Below are positions 44,723 through 54,900 of a stretch of DNA of 64,000 nt, one piece after another (position 1 is the stretch's first letter; every line of letters begins with the position of its first letter). Source of the DNA: Caldithrix sp. (GTDB taxonomy: Bacteria > Zhuqueibacterota > Zhuqueibacteria > Thermofontimicrobiales > Sulfurfontimicrobiaceae); NCBI GenBank assembly GCA_020722815.1, contig DYKB01000003.1:67502-131501 (forward strand), given 5' to 3'. A program made the translations under genes and the position numbers. A model generated the notes under the pieces. It saw nothing but the letters and a program-made list of their open reading frames with translations. It searched no databases and was not told where the DNA came from.

Positions 44723-45850
44723 ATGAATGAGGAAAGCAACGTCAAAAATATTGGGGTCATCAATCCTTTTGCATTAACCGAAATGTTAATGAAAAAACGG
44801 GTTAATTGGAAAAGAGTAACTTCTCCCCAAAATTTACTTGAAAAAACATTGGGAATGCCGTATGAGCAGTTGTTTGATCCCAAATTTGATTCTCCATTAT
44901 ATGCTGGCTTAAAACTCGACGCCAAAAATATGTTAATGGAAAAAATCGAAATTGCCGTCTCAGCCAAAGGTGCCCATCGTGCCCTTATTGATGTGGAGGC
45001 AACCACGGTCTGGGTGGATCCAGGTGATTTTTTTGAAGAAGGTACCGAAGTGACTGACCCAATTCAGGGTGCATTGGGAGATTGTTATTTTATCGCCGCA
45101 TGGGCATCTGTGGCCTGGGCACGTCCTTATGTCATTGCCCAGCGAACTCGTGCAACAGGCGTCAATCAGCAGGATTTCGTGGAAATGGTCGAATTTTATA
45201 AAAATAACAAGGCGGTCAAGGTTGAAGTCACGGAAAAGATGCCCCTTCAGAGCCCTGGTAATTACTATATTTATGCCAGATCTGGCGATACTGGCGAAAT
45301 CTGGCCCTGTGTTTATGAAAAAGCCTATGCCAAATGGCGGACAAAGCACACTGGAGATACACCAGATTATAAACCGATTGCTGGTGGCGATCCTGTTGGT
45401 GCGTTATATGAATTAACCGGTCTGAAGAAAACCTATTACGCGAATAAAAATATGTCAGCCAATGCCATCTGGCAAAAAGTGCGGGCAAATTCAATTAGCA
45501 AAAAAACGTTCAATCCAATGGTAGCCTGGACGTACTCCTCTTCACCTGGACCTGGTATTAATTATGATAGCGCACATCTGGTAGCGAATCATGCATATTC
45601 TATTTTAGGTTGGGATTACTTCAATAATAATGAATACATCATCCTCCGAAATCCCTGGGGAACGCATGAGGCGACCTTGAATGTGGCCAATATCACCTGG
45701 ACAGCCTGGGATCAACCTTATTATGGCGGTCCTGGTTGGTGGCGTCCCATCCACATGGCAACGAAAGATGGTATCTTTGCCCTCCGTTCCGATACCTTCA
45801 AAAGCTATTTCGCCGGATTTGGATTGGTGACGACCCCTGAAGCACCTTAA
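44723..45850 (+). CDS. Calpain-like (C2 family) cysteine protease
   Basis: 375 residues from ATG 44723 (GGAG nine bases upstream). The calpain catalytic triad can be placed: QGALGDCYFIAA with the nucleophile at C121, NHAYSILGW with H290, and LRNPWG with N310. An insertion-free papain-like core runs from about residue 95 to 345. No signal peptide, membrane segment, calcium-binding EF hands or C2-like domain is visible, so it is either cytoplasmic or exported by an unusual route. Bacterial calpain homologues are scattered and their targets unknown. The N-terminal 90 residues (Lys/Met-rich) match nothing I recognise and might be a pro-region. Confidence 0.87.
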   Translation: MNEESNVKNIGVINPFALTEMLMKKRVNWKRVTSPQNLLEKTLGMPYEQLFDPKFDSPLYAGLKLDAKNMLMEKIEIAVSAKGAHRALIDVEATTVWVDPGDFFEEGTEVTDPIQGALGDCYFIAAWASVAWARPYVIAQRTRATGVNQQDFVEMVEFYKNNKAVKVEVTEKMPLQSPGNYYIYARSGDTGEIWPCVYEKAYAKWRTKHTGDTPDYKPIAGGDPVGALYELTGLKKTYYANKNMSANAIWQKVRANSISKKTFNPMVAWTYSSSPGPGINYDSAHLVANHAYSILGWDYFNNNEYIILRNPWGTHEATLNVANITWTAWDQPYYGGPGWWRPIHMATKDGIFALRSDTFKSYFAGFGLVTTPEAP

Positions 45851-45954
45851 TATTTTATTTTAAGATGAAACGAAAGTAAAAAGTCACGATGACACGCGCA
45901 GCGAAATCAAAGGGGGAACGTGAAACGTGATAATTGATGCGTGAAAATGTAATT

Positions 45955-46020
45955 AAAGGCAAAATAATTTTGGAGCATAAGATTATTAATGGTATTGCCC
46001 GAAATGGTTTTGCCTTTTTT
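45955..46020 (+). terminator. Possible terminator after the protease gene
   Basis: AAAGGCAAAA (45955-45964) pairs with TTTTGCCTTT (46008-46017), followed by more T. The loop is long (about 43 bases), so efficiency is doubtful. Confidence 0.4.
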
Positions 46021-46101
46021 GTTTCGGATGGGATGAATAAAAGATTGAAGTCAAAATTATTCGGGTCAAAATGATTAAAAACCAATGATATTTTTCTGCT
46101 T

Positions 46102-46143
46102 TGTCGGGTTTACCCTGAGCGCAGTTGAAGGATTCAGAATGAC
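46102..46143. repeat. Single arm of a dispersed intergenic repeat
   Basis: The segment contains CCTGAGCGCAGTTGAAGGATTCAGAATGAC in parts; its end TTCAGAATGAC is shared with the right arm of the palindrome at 51199-51280. It looks like one half of a repeat of the same family. No gene is supported between the protease and the phosphoesterase. Confidence 0.4.
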
Positions 46144-46176
46144 AAAACAACTTTTTTCGAGTGGGCATACAAATCA

Positions 46177-46644
46177 TTACAGGAGCATCAATTCGGTAGA
46201 AATCGCTCCATTGGCAATCGTAATCAGCATTACACTGGGCGGTTCAAATCGTCCGCCTTTGCCGGCACTTCCTGGATTAATAATTTGAATATCCTCAAAA
46301 TAATCAATAACATGATGATGCGTATGACCACAGAAAACGGCAGTTAATTTTCCATATTTCATCAATTTTAGCCGATCATTCGCCTTATATAAATTAAACT
46401 GATGAATAAGTAAGATGCGCTGATTTTCAATTTCCAGCAACTCTTCTTTCGGATATTTTATTGAAAGCGGAAAATGATCAATATTACCAGAGACTATCCG
46501 CAGCGGCGCGAGTTTTGCCAGTTCATGAATAACGCTTTCATTCCCGATGTCGCCCGCATGACAAATCAGATCGACCGGATTAAAAATTTCAACTATTTTC
46601 GGATTTAAATAGCCATGAGTATCAGAAATAAGACCCAATCGCAT
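46177..46644 (-). CDS. Metallophosphoesterase, YfcE/MJ0936 family
   Basis: 155 residues of the small calcineurin-like phosphoesterase family. Metal ligands appear in order: LISDTHG (D8, H10), CHAGDIGN (D32), SGNIDHF (N54), LLIHQF (H80) and CGHTHHH (H110, H112), followed by the family end INPGSAGKGG. Such enzymes hydrolyse phosphodiesters in vitro; the cellular substrate is usually unknown. It is cytoplasmic, monocistronic and convergent with the protease gene. Confidence 0.93.
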   Translation of the reverse strand: MRLGLISDTHGYLNPKIVEIFNPVDLICHAGDIGNESVIHELAKLAPLRIVSGNIDHFPLSIKYPKEELLEIENQRILLIHQFNLYKANDRLKLMKYGKLTAVFCGHTHHHVIDYFEDIQIINPGSAGKGGRFEPPSVMLITIANGAISTELMLL

Positions 46645-47040
46645 AGAGATTAGTTCCCTTTAAAACATCGGCTTATTGCCCTCATGAAAAAACACCAGCA
46701 ATAAATTTATCAAAAAGAAGATATGTTATCAACAAACTCACTATCCTCAAGCGATAAGGGGAAATTTATAAGAAAAATTACCCACTATTGCAAGAGAAAT
46801 TTATTACAATTCCCATTTCAGATATTGAACTTTTAAATTTCACGAAACGTCCGAAAACGCCAATATACCGAATTATCGTTTATCTTAATCAAACTGGTAC
46901 AAATGTTTCACAATCAGGCAATTTTTATTGTTTCAACCAGTGTTCAAATACTAAACTTACCCGCCTGCGCGTCGATATTTTGAATTTTAGATTAAAACAC
47001 CCCTGAATTCATTCAGACTCAATGTTCAATTAATACTGAT
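46645..47040. other. Intergenic region, AT rich
   Basis: About 400 bases of AT-rich sequence between the phosphoesterase (leftward) and the first giant secreted protein (rightward). It must hold both promoters. A 72-codon open frame at 46788 begins with TTG without a ribosome binding site and is not convincing. No repeat or RNA fold was seen. Confidence 0.4.
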
Positions 47041-47068
47041 TTGAAAAAAAATCATCATCTGGTATATG
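47041..47068 (+). promoter_or_regulatory. Candidate promoter of the first giant secreted protein
   Basis: TTGAAA (47041-47046), 16-base spacer, TATATG (47063-47068). It would give a leader of about 65 bases before the gene. Confidence 0.4.
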
Positions 47069-47141
47069 AATTGCCCAATACCAGCATTTTTTAAACAAGG
47101 ATAATTTTTTCATTACTGATAAAAAGGGGGAATATATACTT

Positions 47142-50100
47142 ATGAAAAAGCCTGGTCGACTTATCTCAATTTTAATATTAATCTTATCTTCTTCGCTTCT
47201 CGGACAATGGTCTGAGCCTGTTTTCGTGTCGGAAGGCTCAAATCCGGATATGGATGTGGACTGGAAAACAGGTGATGTTTATATTCTGGCAATGGAAAAT
47301 GGGGTTCTGATAACCAAGCTTGATCAGGATGGCAATAAGCTCTCGCAGGAAGTGGTTCCGGGGACAGGTAACGATAAAGGCGGAACCTATTGGGGATCAG
47401 CAATTGCGATTGGACCCAATGGTGAACCACACGTGGTTTATCGTTCCGCGGGGACGGGGATGACTTATACGGGTTATTATGTTGTTAAAAATACAACCTG
47501 GAGCAACCCCTTAAAGGTTTATGCCAATCTCTATCGCGCCTGGACACCCCGTATTGATGTTGATGAAAAGGGACGGGCACATATTGGCTATGGATATGGT
47601 ATTGACAATACCATTCATGGCGACATTTATTATCGACGGGTTGAAAATGGACAAATTACCGCGCAGAAAGATGGCATTTCAGACTATCGGGCTGATGTTA
47701 ACTGGGAATTATGCGCAACGCCGGATGGAGAAGTTCATATCATCAATGGAAGAGCGTCATACCCGCCGCAAGGAGGCCCTATCTATTATTATAATTCGTT
47801 AAATGGTGGCGATAAATGGGAAGGTTATGGCGATTTTCATGATCCAAATGCCCAGTATGCGAATGGTTTCGTGGATATTACTGATGATGGATTGAAAAAT
47901 TTTCATATCTGCTATGCGACAGAACGGGATGCCACTATTGGAACCCCCGGTATCCGATATGCCCAAATAAAAAATAATGCCAAAGTATTCGATGTTTTGG
48001 TTACCAAAAAGAATGAAATTGAAGCGGTTCATTTAAAACTGGGACTTGGTTCAGTCGCCGCGACAGCAGATGGCCAGTTTGTGATGATTACCTATATCAC
48101 CAGTCAGGATGGCGGGCAACTCTGCGCCCGATTGTCTACCGATGGCGGGAAGACCTGGGGGGATCGTGAAGTTTTAGCAGAAGGTGTGATTTCGCTCGAA
48201 GGCCGGAGCCGGCAATTTATTCGGGCTAAAGGTCACCGGTTTTATCTGGTATATCCATCTAAAGGCATTCAATTTCGTTATTATCAAATTCCTGGTTTTG
48301 CTAAGCCAATTGCCAAAGCCAATGGACCCTATACCGGAAAAGAAGGGACATCTGTCACTTTTAGTGCTACCGGTTCCAAAGATCCGTCCGGTATTGCAAT
48401 GTATGCCTGGGATTGGAATAATGATGGTGTCTTCGATGATTCCTCCGGTTCGGAAAATATCAATCATACCTATTCAGATGATTATCAGGGCAAAGCCGCA
48501 CTTCGCGTCCGTAATTCCAATGGCGCATTGGCAATTGATTCTGCTGATGTGACAGTTGCCAATGTCGCCCCGATTGTCACCCTATCAGAAAGTGCCGCCC
48601 TTAAAGAAGGTGATAACATCAATCTGCTGGCTACTGTTACAGACCCCGGTACGAATGATCAGTTACGTTATTTCTGGGATTTCGGAGATGGTCGAACCAG
48701 TCGTGAATCAACGCCACAATATGCCTATCCCGATAATGGCACTTTTCAATTGAAATTAACCGTTAGTGATGATGACGGCGGTCAAACCACCGCAGAAAAA
48801 ACCATTTCGGTGACAAATGTACCTCCTGTCGCGGAAGCAGGTGGCCCGTATCGTGCCCGGTCTAATCAGGAAATAGAAATTCGCGGCGAAGCAACGGATC
48901 CAGGTAAGAATGATATTTTAACCTATGAATGGGATTTAAATGGAGATGGTACATTCGAGAAATCCGGGCAGATTCTCAAATATTCCAATCGTGTTGATGG
49001 AAATTACAAAATCACCTTAAAAGTCAAGGATGATGATGGCGGTGAATCAACGGATCAGGCCACGGTAGTTGTTGGTAGTGCCGCTCCGCGAATCACCCAG
49101 ATACCTTCACAGACTATTAATGAAGGCGAACAATTTAAAACGATTACGCTTGATAATTATCTTTCCGATCCGGATGATCCGGTGGAGACTATTACCTGGA
49201 ACTCGAGTGGCAATATCTATCTTGACGTCAGTATCAGTAATCGAATCGTCAAGATTATGACACCAAATGAAAACTGGAATGGCGAGGAAATTATCATGTT
49301 TACGGCTACGGATCAGGGGGGAGAATCTGATACGTGCCTTGTTACATTTACAGTCGTTTCGGTGAATGATCCACCGAAACTACTTTCGATTCCAGGCCAA
49401 AGCGTCAATGAAGGAAAAGCTTTTAAGCCAATTCAACTCGATTCGTATGCCCAGGACATTGATCACAATTCCTCTCAAATGATTTGGAAAATTACGGGCA
49501 ATATTAATTTAAAAAAGACTATTGAAAATCGCGTTCTTACGATAGCACCTATCGATAGTGAGTGGGCCGGTACCGAAAAATTGACATTTAAAGTGACTGA
49601 TCCGGAGAGTGCCAGCGCGCAACTTGCTGTAAATTTTACGGTTGTAAATATAAATGATCCACCCCAAATTAAAAATTTAGCGAATCTTCAATGCAAACAA
49701 TTTTCTGAATTCGAACCAATAAATCTGGATACCTGTGCTTTTGATCCCGACAATTCAAAAGATCAATTAACCTGGTCATTTACTGGAAATACGAATTTGA
49801 ATATCACAATTTCAAATTTTATATTAAAAATTCAGGTACGCGATAAAAATTGGAGTGGGACAGAAAATATTGTCTTTACCTTAAAAGACCCGGGGGGGCG
49901 CCAGGACAGTCGCACGATCAATGTGACCGTCATTAAAGTCGACGCGCGACCAACGATTTTGGCGGTCCCTGATCAGACCATTGATGAAGGCGAAATTTTC
50001 AATCCGATCTATTTTGATGAGTATGTCACCGATAAGAACAATTCAGTCGATGAAATAAACTGGATTTGTCAGGGGCAAAAAAACCTGCTCGTAAAATGGA

Positions 50101-51152
50101 ATCAACATGTACTAAAGGTTGAACCACCGGATAAAGAATGGTCCGGCAGTGAAAAACTGACAATTATTGCTTCGGATATTACTTCGTTGAAGGATACGAC
50201 GACGATAACCTTTACTGTACGGCCGATTAATGATTCACCAACCATATCAGGCATATCCGACATCAGCTTTGATGAAGACGCGAGCACTGAAATTCCATTG
50301 AGTACATTACGACAATATGCCGTTGATGTGGATGATGAAGTCAATAAATTGACATTTGGTATCCGGGAAAGTGAAAATATTCAGTGGGAAATAATTCCCA
50401 TGCAAAATGTTTTAAAAATTTACGCAAAACCGGATTTTTGCGGGACAGAAGATGCATTACTATTTGTCAGCGATCCGGCTGGTGCGATTGGGACACAGCC
50501 AATTTCCATTACGGTCAATCCAATTCCCGATCCTTTAAAGCCCTTTATCATTTTGCGACCGGTTAATCAAACTTTTTTTGCCTGGACCATGGACAAAGAG
50601 TTTGCCTGGACCCGGGCCAAAGACCCGGATCCGGATGATATCGTCGTTTATTTCTGGTTATTAAGCCGGACGGCAACATTTGCCGATACATTTCACTATG
50701 TCGCCGTTGGACCAGACACTGTTTATACGCATCATGTGAGTAAACGGATGTATAAAGGTGAATATTTTTGGAAAGTTCTGGCATTTTCCACCGATGGCAC
50801 GGAACAAGTAAGCCCTGTTGGAAAAATAACCACCATGATTACGGATGTTGCTTTCAATGAATCAGTAATTCCGGAAAATTTTGAGCTGATGCCGAATTTT
50901 CCAAATCCTTTCAACCCTGAAACCCGGATAAAATTTAATGTTGCTGAAGAATCTTTGGTGACTATTCAAATTTACAATGCATTAGGACAAAAGATTCGGG
51001 AACTTATACACGCGCAAAAAGCGCCGGGGACATACGAAATCGCCTGGGATGCTAAAGATGATACAGGGCATTCTGTAACGAGTGGTTTATATATCTGCCA
51101 ATTTCGGGCAAAAGATAAAATTTATTTCCGAAAAATGGTGTTCATGCAGTAA
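47142..51152 (+). CDS. Giant secreted protein: BNR-like propeller, 3 PKD, 5 Ig-like repeats, type IX-style sorting domain (paralog 1)
   Basis: 1336 residues. Signal peptide (about 1-20, ending LLGQW). Residues about 22-390 form a sialidase/BNR-like repeat region. Residues about 391-650 are three PKD domains (GPYTGKEGTSVTFSATGS, FWDFGDG and YEWDLNGDGTF are typical). Residues about 651-1130 hold five Ig/cadherin-like repeats of about 95 residues with the phrases NEGxxFKPI, DPDxxxxxxxW, W(S/N)GxE and DPxG; the second to fifth end near NDPP or its variant. Residues about 1250-1336 are a FlgD-like C-terminal domain with NFPNPFNPETRIKF, GQKIREL, APGTYEIAWDAKDD and SGLYICQ, used as a type IX-style secretion or anchoring signal in FCB bacteria. 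Probably an outer-surface or secreted adhesin/binding protein; the next gene is a paralog. Confidence 0.85.
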   Translation: MKKPGRLISILILILSSSLLGQWSEPVFVSEGSNPDMDVDWKTGDVYILAMENGVLITKLDQDGNKLSQEVVPGTGNDKGGTYWGSAIAIGPNGEPHVVYRSAGTGMTYTGYYVVKNTTWSNPLKVYANLYRAWTPRIDVDEKGRAHIGYGYGIDNTIHGDIYYRRVENGQITAQKDGISDYRADVNWELCATPDGEVHIINGRASYPPQGGPIYYYNSLNGGDKWEGYGDFHDPNAQYANGFVDITDDGLKNFHICYATERDATIGTPGIRYAQIKNNAKVFDVLVTKKNEIEAVHLKLGLGSVAATADGQFVMITYITSQDGGQLCARLSTDGGKTWGDREVLAEGVISLEGRSRQFIRAKGHRFYLVYPSKGIQFRYYQIPGFAKPIAKANGPYTGKEGTSVTFSATGSKDPSGIAMYAWDWNNDGVFDDSSGSENINHTYSDDYQGKAALRVRNSNGALAIDSADVTVANVAPIVTLSESAALKEGDNINLLATVTDPGTNDQLRYFWDFGDGRTSRESTPQYAYPDNGTFQLKLTVSDDDGGQTTAEKTISVTNVPPVAEAGGPYRARSNQEIEIRGEATDPGKNDILTYEWDLNGDGTFEKSGQILKYSNRVDGNYKITLKVKDDDGGESTDQATVVVGSAAPRITQIPSQTINEGEQFKTITLDNYLSDPDDPVETITWNSSGNIYLDVSISNRIVKIMTPNENWNGEEIIMFTATDQGGESDTCLVTFTVVSVNDPPKLLSIPGQSVNEGKAFKPIQLDSYAQDIDHNSSQMIWKITGNINLKKTIENRVLTIAPIDSEWAGTEKLTFKVTDPESASAQLAVNFTVVNINDPPQIKNLANLQCKQFSEFEPINLDTCAFDPDNSKDQLTWSFTGNTNLNITISNFILKIQVRDKNWSGTENIVFTLKDPGGRQDSRTINVTVIKVDARPTILAVPDQTIDEGEIFNPIYFDEYVTDKNNSVDEINWICQGQKNLLVKWNQHVLKVEPPDKEWSGSEKLTIIASDITSLKDTTTITFTVRPINDSPTISGISDISFDEDASTEIPLSTLRQYAVDVDDEVNKLTFGIRESENIQWEIIPMQNVLKIYAKPDFCGTEDALLFVSDPAGAIGTQPISITVNPIPDPLKPFIILRPVNQTFFAWTMDKEFAWTRAKDPDPDDIVVYFWLLSRTATFADTFHYVAVGPDTVYTHHVSKRMYKGEYFWKVLAFSTDGTEQVSPVGKITTMITDVAFNESVIPENFELMPNFPNPFNPETRIKFNVAEESLVTIQIYNALGQKIRELIHAQKAPGTYEIAWDAKDDTGHSVTSGLYICQFRAKDKIYFRKMVFMQ

Positions 51153-51198
51153 TTTTTCGGGTTTATGTAATCAGCCAGCGTTAAAAAGGTACGGTTCT

Positions 51199-51280
51199 GT
51201 CATTCGGCGCGAAGCGAAGAATCTTGTAATTCATTTAAAAACAGAGATTCTTCCCGCCGCTTCGCACCGTTCAGAATGAC
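51199..51280. repeat. Palindromic intergenic repeat
   Basis: The left arm GTCATTC(GG)CGCGAAGCGAAGAATCT (51199-51223) pairs with the right arm AGATTCTTCCCGCCGCTTCGCACCGTTCAGAATGAC (51245-51280) apart from small insertions. The end sequence matches the TTCAGAATGAC segment at 46102-46143, so this is a dispersed family. Confidence 0.6.
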
Positions 51281-51749
51281 AACAGGAAGACTTTTCGCGT
51301 GAATTTTTTGATTTTAATAATTCTTTGCTGCGAAGATGCCGGGGCCTGACATCGGGATTCCCTGCCTTTAGCGTTCGGAAATTATTTAAATCATAAGTCA
51401 AGTCAACCGCATCACCCTGAAAAATTTAATCATTCCTTGGGAAGATACTCACCAATTATTACGCCGAAAGTGACTTTAATCCATCTATCTGAATCCCCAT
51501 TTTAAATTTTTTTAATATTATGTCGAGGTAAAGTGGTATATATATTGCAGAAGTTACTTTACAGCAATGCGTTGTGTTGTTTTACCCTGATAAAGATACT
51601 TCTGAGGCTCAATGCTGTGATGTCAGCACACAAACAGTCATTTTTTCTCTATCGATAGGAGTTCAATTTATACCATATCAATAATTATGTCTTATTAAAC
51701 GCTCCATTGCTGTTGTAATGAGAAAATTACGAATCACATTAACCAATTC

Positions 51750-51889
51750 GTGTCTGTCCAAAAACACATCCGGAACTGTCATTGCGAGGAGCGTTTTGTG
51801 CGACGAAGCAATCTCCGCTGTTTAACGATGGGATTGCTTCGGCAAAAAACGCCTCGTCATGACAGAATTGGATATTTTCGGACAGACAC
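51750..51889. mobile_element. MITE-like element with terminal inverted repeats, 140 bp
   Basis: Ends GTGTCTGTCCAAAA and TTTTCGGACAGACAC are inverted copies of each other with one mismatch. The interior contains the arms CTGTCATTGCGAGGAGCG and CGCCTCGTCATGACAG, plus an internal GAAGCAATC/GATTGCTTC pair. The flanks both contain AATTC (51745-51749 and 51891-51895), a possible short target duplication. There is no open frame. GTCTGTCCGAAAA recurs at 63581-63593, so related ends exist elsewhere in the window. Confidence 0.65.
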
Positions 51890-51926
51890 TAATTCAAGGA
51901 TATGAATTAATTCAAAGGGGGATTTT

Positions 51927-54900
51927 ATGATGCAAAGGACTGCTGTTTTTATTATGCTATTTTTTATACTTTCAATTATGTTACTTCTTCCGGCGGCTCA
52001 CGCACAATGGTCAGATGAAATGGTCATCTCGGAAGGCTCCAATCCGGATCTGGATGTGGATTGGAAAACAGGTGACGCCTACATCCTTTCCATGTTAAAT
52101 GGAATTACCATTACCAAAATTGACATGAATGGTAAAATTATATCCCAGGAAACAGTTCCTGGTGCAACAGGTGACACGGGTGGCAGTAGTTGGGGCGGTG
52201 GAATTGCCATCGGTCCGAATGGTGAACCCCATATCATGTTTCGACAATTTCATGGGAGTTTGCTTTATAGTGGTTTCTATACCTATAAACAGGCAAATGG
52301 TACCTGGAGTTCTCCTTTAAAAATTTATGAGCGACTGTATCGTGGCTGGACACCACGCCTTGATGTTGATGAACAGGGACGGGCACATATCGGCTATGGC
52401 TATGGATACGATCACACAATTCATGGTGATATTTTTTATCGGCGGGTTGAGAATGGAAAAATTACCGCCCAGAAAGATGGTATCTCTAATTATCGGGCTG
52501 ATGTCAATTGGGAAATTTGTGCCACCCCAGCTGGTGAAATTCATATCATCAATGGGAAAGCTGCATATCCAGTACAGGGCGGACCGATTTATTATTATAA
52601 TTCACTGGATGGTGGTGCAACTTGGGAGGGACATGGGGATGTTCACCATCCCAATGCCCAATATGCTAATGGATTTGTTGATATCTCCGATGATAGCACC
52701 AAAACTTTTCATTTCTGCTATGCCACCGAAAAAGATGCGACTATTAATTCTCCCGGTATTCGTTACGGACAACTCAGGAATAATGAAAAAATCCTGGATG
52801 TTCTCGTGACCGGACGCAATGAAATCGCTGCCGAACATCTGAATTTAGGACTTAGCTCAGTAGCGGCATCTGAAGATGGGAAATATATCATGATTGCCTA
52901 TATTACCGGACAGGATGGCGGTGATTTATGTGTTCGATTCTCAAAAGATAGCGGAAAAACCTGGAGTGATCGTGAAGTCCTGGCAAAAGATATCATTGCC
53001 CTTGAAGGCCGAAGCCGACATTATATTCGGGCTTTTGGCCATCGCTTTTATCTGGTTTATCCGTATAAAGGAATAAAATTTCGTTATTATCAAATTCCAG
53101 GTTTTGAAGGCCCCACGGCTGAAGCGAACGGGCCTTATACTGGACCGGAAGGTTCTCCAATTGAATTTAATGCCGCAGGCTCCAAAGATCCAGATGGTCT
53201 CGTGATGTATGCCTGGGATTGGAATAATGATGGCGTTTTCGATGATTCGACTGCCAATCAAACCCTTCGTCATACATTCAATGATAATTATACCGGTGAT
53301 GTTACCTTACGCGTTCGAAATGCTAAAGGCCAAATGAAAACAGATGGGGCCGCGGTTACGATTACAAATGTCGCACCGATCGTAAAATTAGGAAATGATT
53401 TTTCCGCCAAGGAAGGTGATAAAGTTGATTTTCAGGCAATTGTGAATGATGCCGGTTCCGAAGATACATTAACCTATCAATGGAATTTTGGTGATGGAAC
53501 CCAATCCGACCAGTTAACACCGACACATCAATTTGCGGATAACGGTATTTTTACAGTTAAGCTAACCGTGCGCGATGATGATGGTGGAGAAGCATCGGAT
53601 GAACAAGTCGTGACTGTTACGAATGTTCCACCAACGGCGGATGCGGGTGGACCTTACAAAGGGAAGCCAAATGAAGCGGTACCTGTGGCAGCAAAAGCGA
53701 CCGATCCGGGAACCGGGGATGTATTAACATATTCCTGGGATCTGGATGGTGACGGTACTTTTGAAACAAAAGAGCAACAGGCAAATGCAATGTTTGCTAA
53801 AAATGGAAATTATATTATCAAAACAAAAGTCGAAGATGATGATGGTGGCAGCGGGATCGATGAGGCAACTGTTATTATCGGTAGTCTGGCACCGAAAATT
53901 GCGACAATCCCCAATCAAAAAATTAATGAAGGGCAGAATTTTAAACCCATAAAACTGGATTCGTATGTGAGCGATGCGGATGACCCAGTGGAAAAACTCA
54001 CCTGGACCGCAGAAGGATATCTTCAACTCGAAGTCAATATTACCAATCGGATTGCCACCATCACCACACCCAATGCGGACTGGTTTGGAGAAGAGACAAT
54101 TATGTTTATCGCCAATGACCCGGCCGGTGCTGCGGATAGTGCCTTTGTCATGTTCACCGTACAGTCTGTAAACGATCCGCCGGTTATCAAACAAATACCT
54201 GCACAAACCCGGAATGAAGGAATCAGTTTCCAGCCGCTAAAGCTGGATAATTATGTATCAGATCCGGATCACAATGCAGAACAACTTGTTTGGACACACA
54301 CCGGGGAAGCGAATCTCCTTGTTACAATTGAAAATCATATTGCGACAGTTACCCCTGCGGATAGTGAGTGGGCCGGTACGGAAAACATCTCTTTTATTGC
54401 CACGGATCCGGAAGGCGCCAAAGGCGAGACACCGGTTGCATTTACAATCATTATGGTCAATGATCCACCGCGAATTGTCAATTTCCCGGATCAGGAAACC
54501 ATGCAGTTTGAAAAATTTCAACCCGTTGCTCTCGATGAGACCGTATTTGACCCGGACAATGCCGATAACGAACTCCTCTGGACCTATCTGGGTAATAATC
54601 GATTGACCGTGAATATCACCAATCGCATGTTAACAGTCGAGCCAAAGGATCAAAATTGGTCGGGTTTTGAAAATATTACTTTAATTGTGACCGATCCGGG
54701 CAATAAACAGGCATCGAAAACGGTGAAATTTACGGTCAACAAAGTCGATGCGCGTCCAACCATTAAAATGATTCCCAATAAAACCATTGACGAAGGGATG
54801 ACATTTGCCCCGATACACATGGATAGCTTTGTGGTCGATAAAAACAATTCTCCTGCGCAGATGACCTGGTCCAATTTTGGGCAGAACATGTTGAGTGTTA

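Larger units (their letters stand above)
51153..51926. other. Intergenic region with two palindromic elements
   Basis: 774 bases between the two giant paralogs. It holds the inverted repeat at 51199-51280 and the terminal-repeat element at 51750-51889. The remaining AT-rich sequence shows no gene. The ribosome binding site of the second paralog (AAAGGGGG) closes it. Confidence 0.5.

Noticed and set aside
46788-47006. 72-codon frame upstream of the first giant gene
   Set aside because: TTG start without ribosome binding site, low-complexity AT-rich context.
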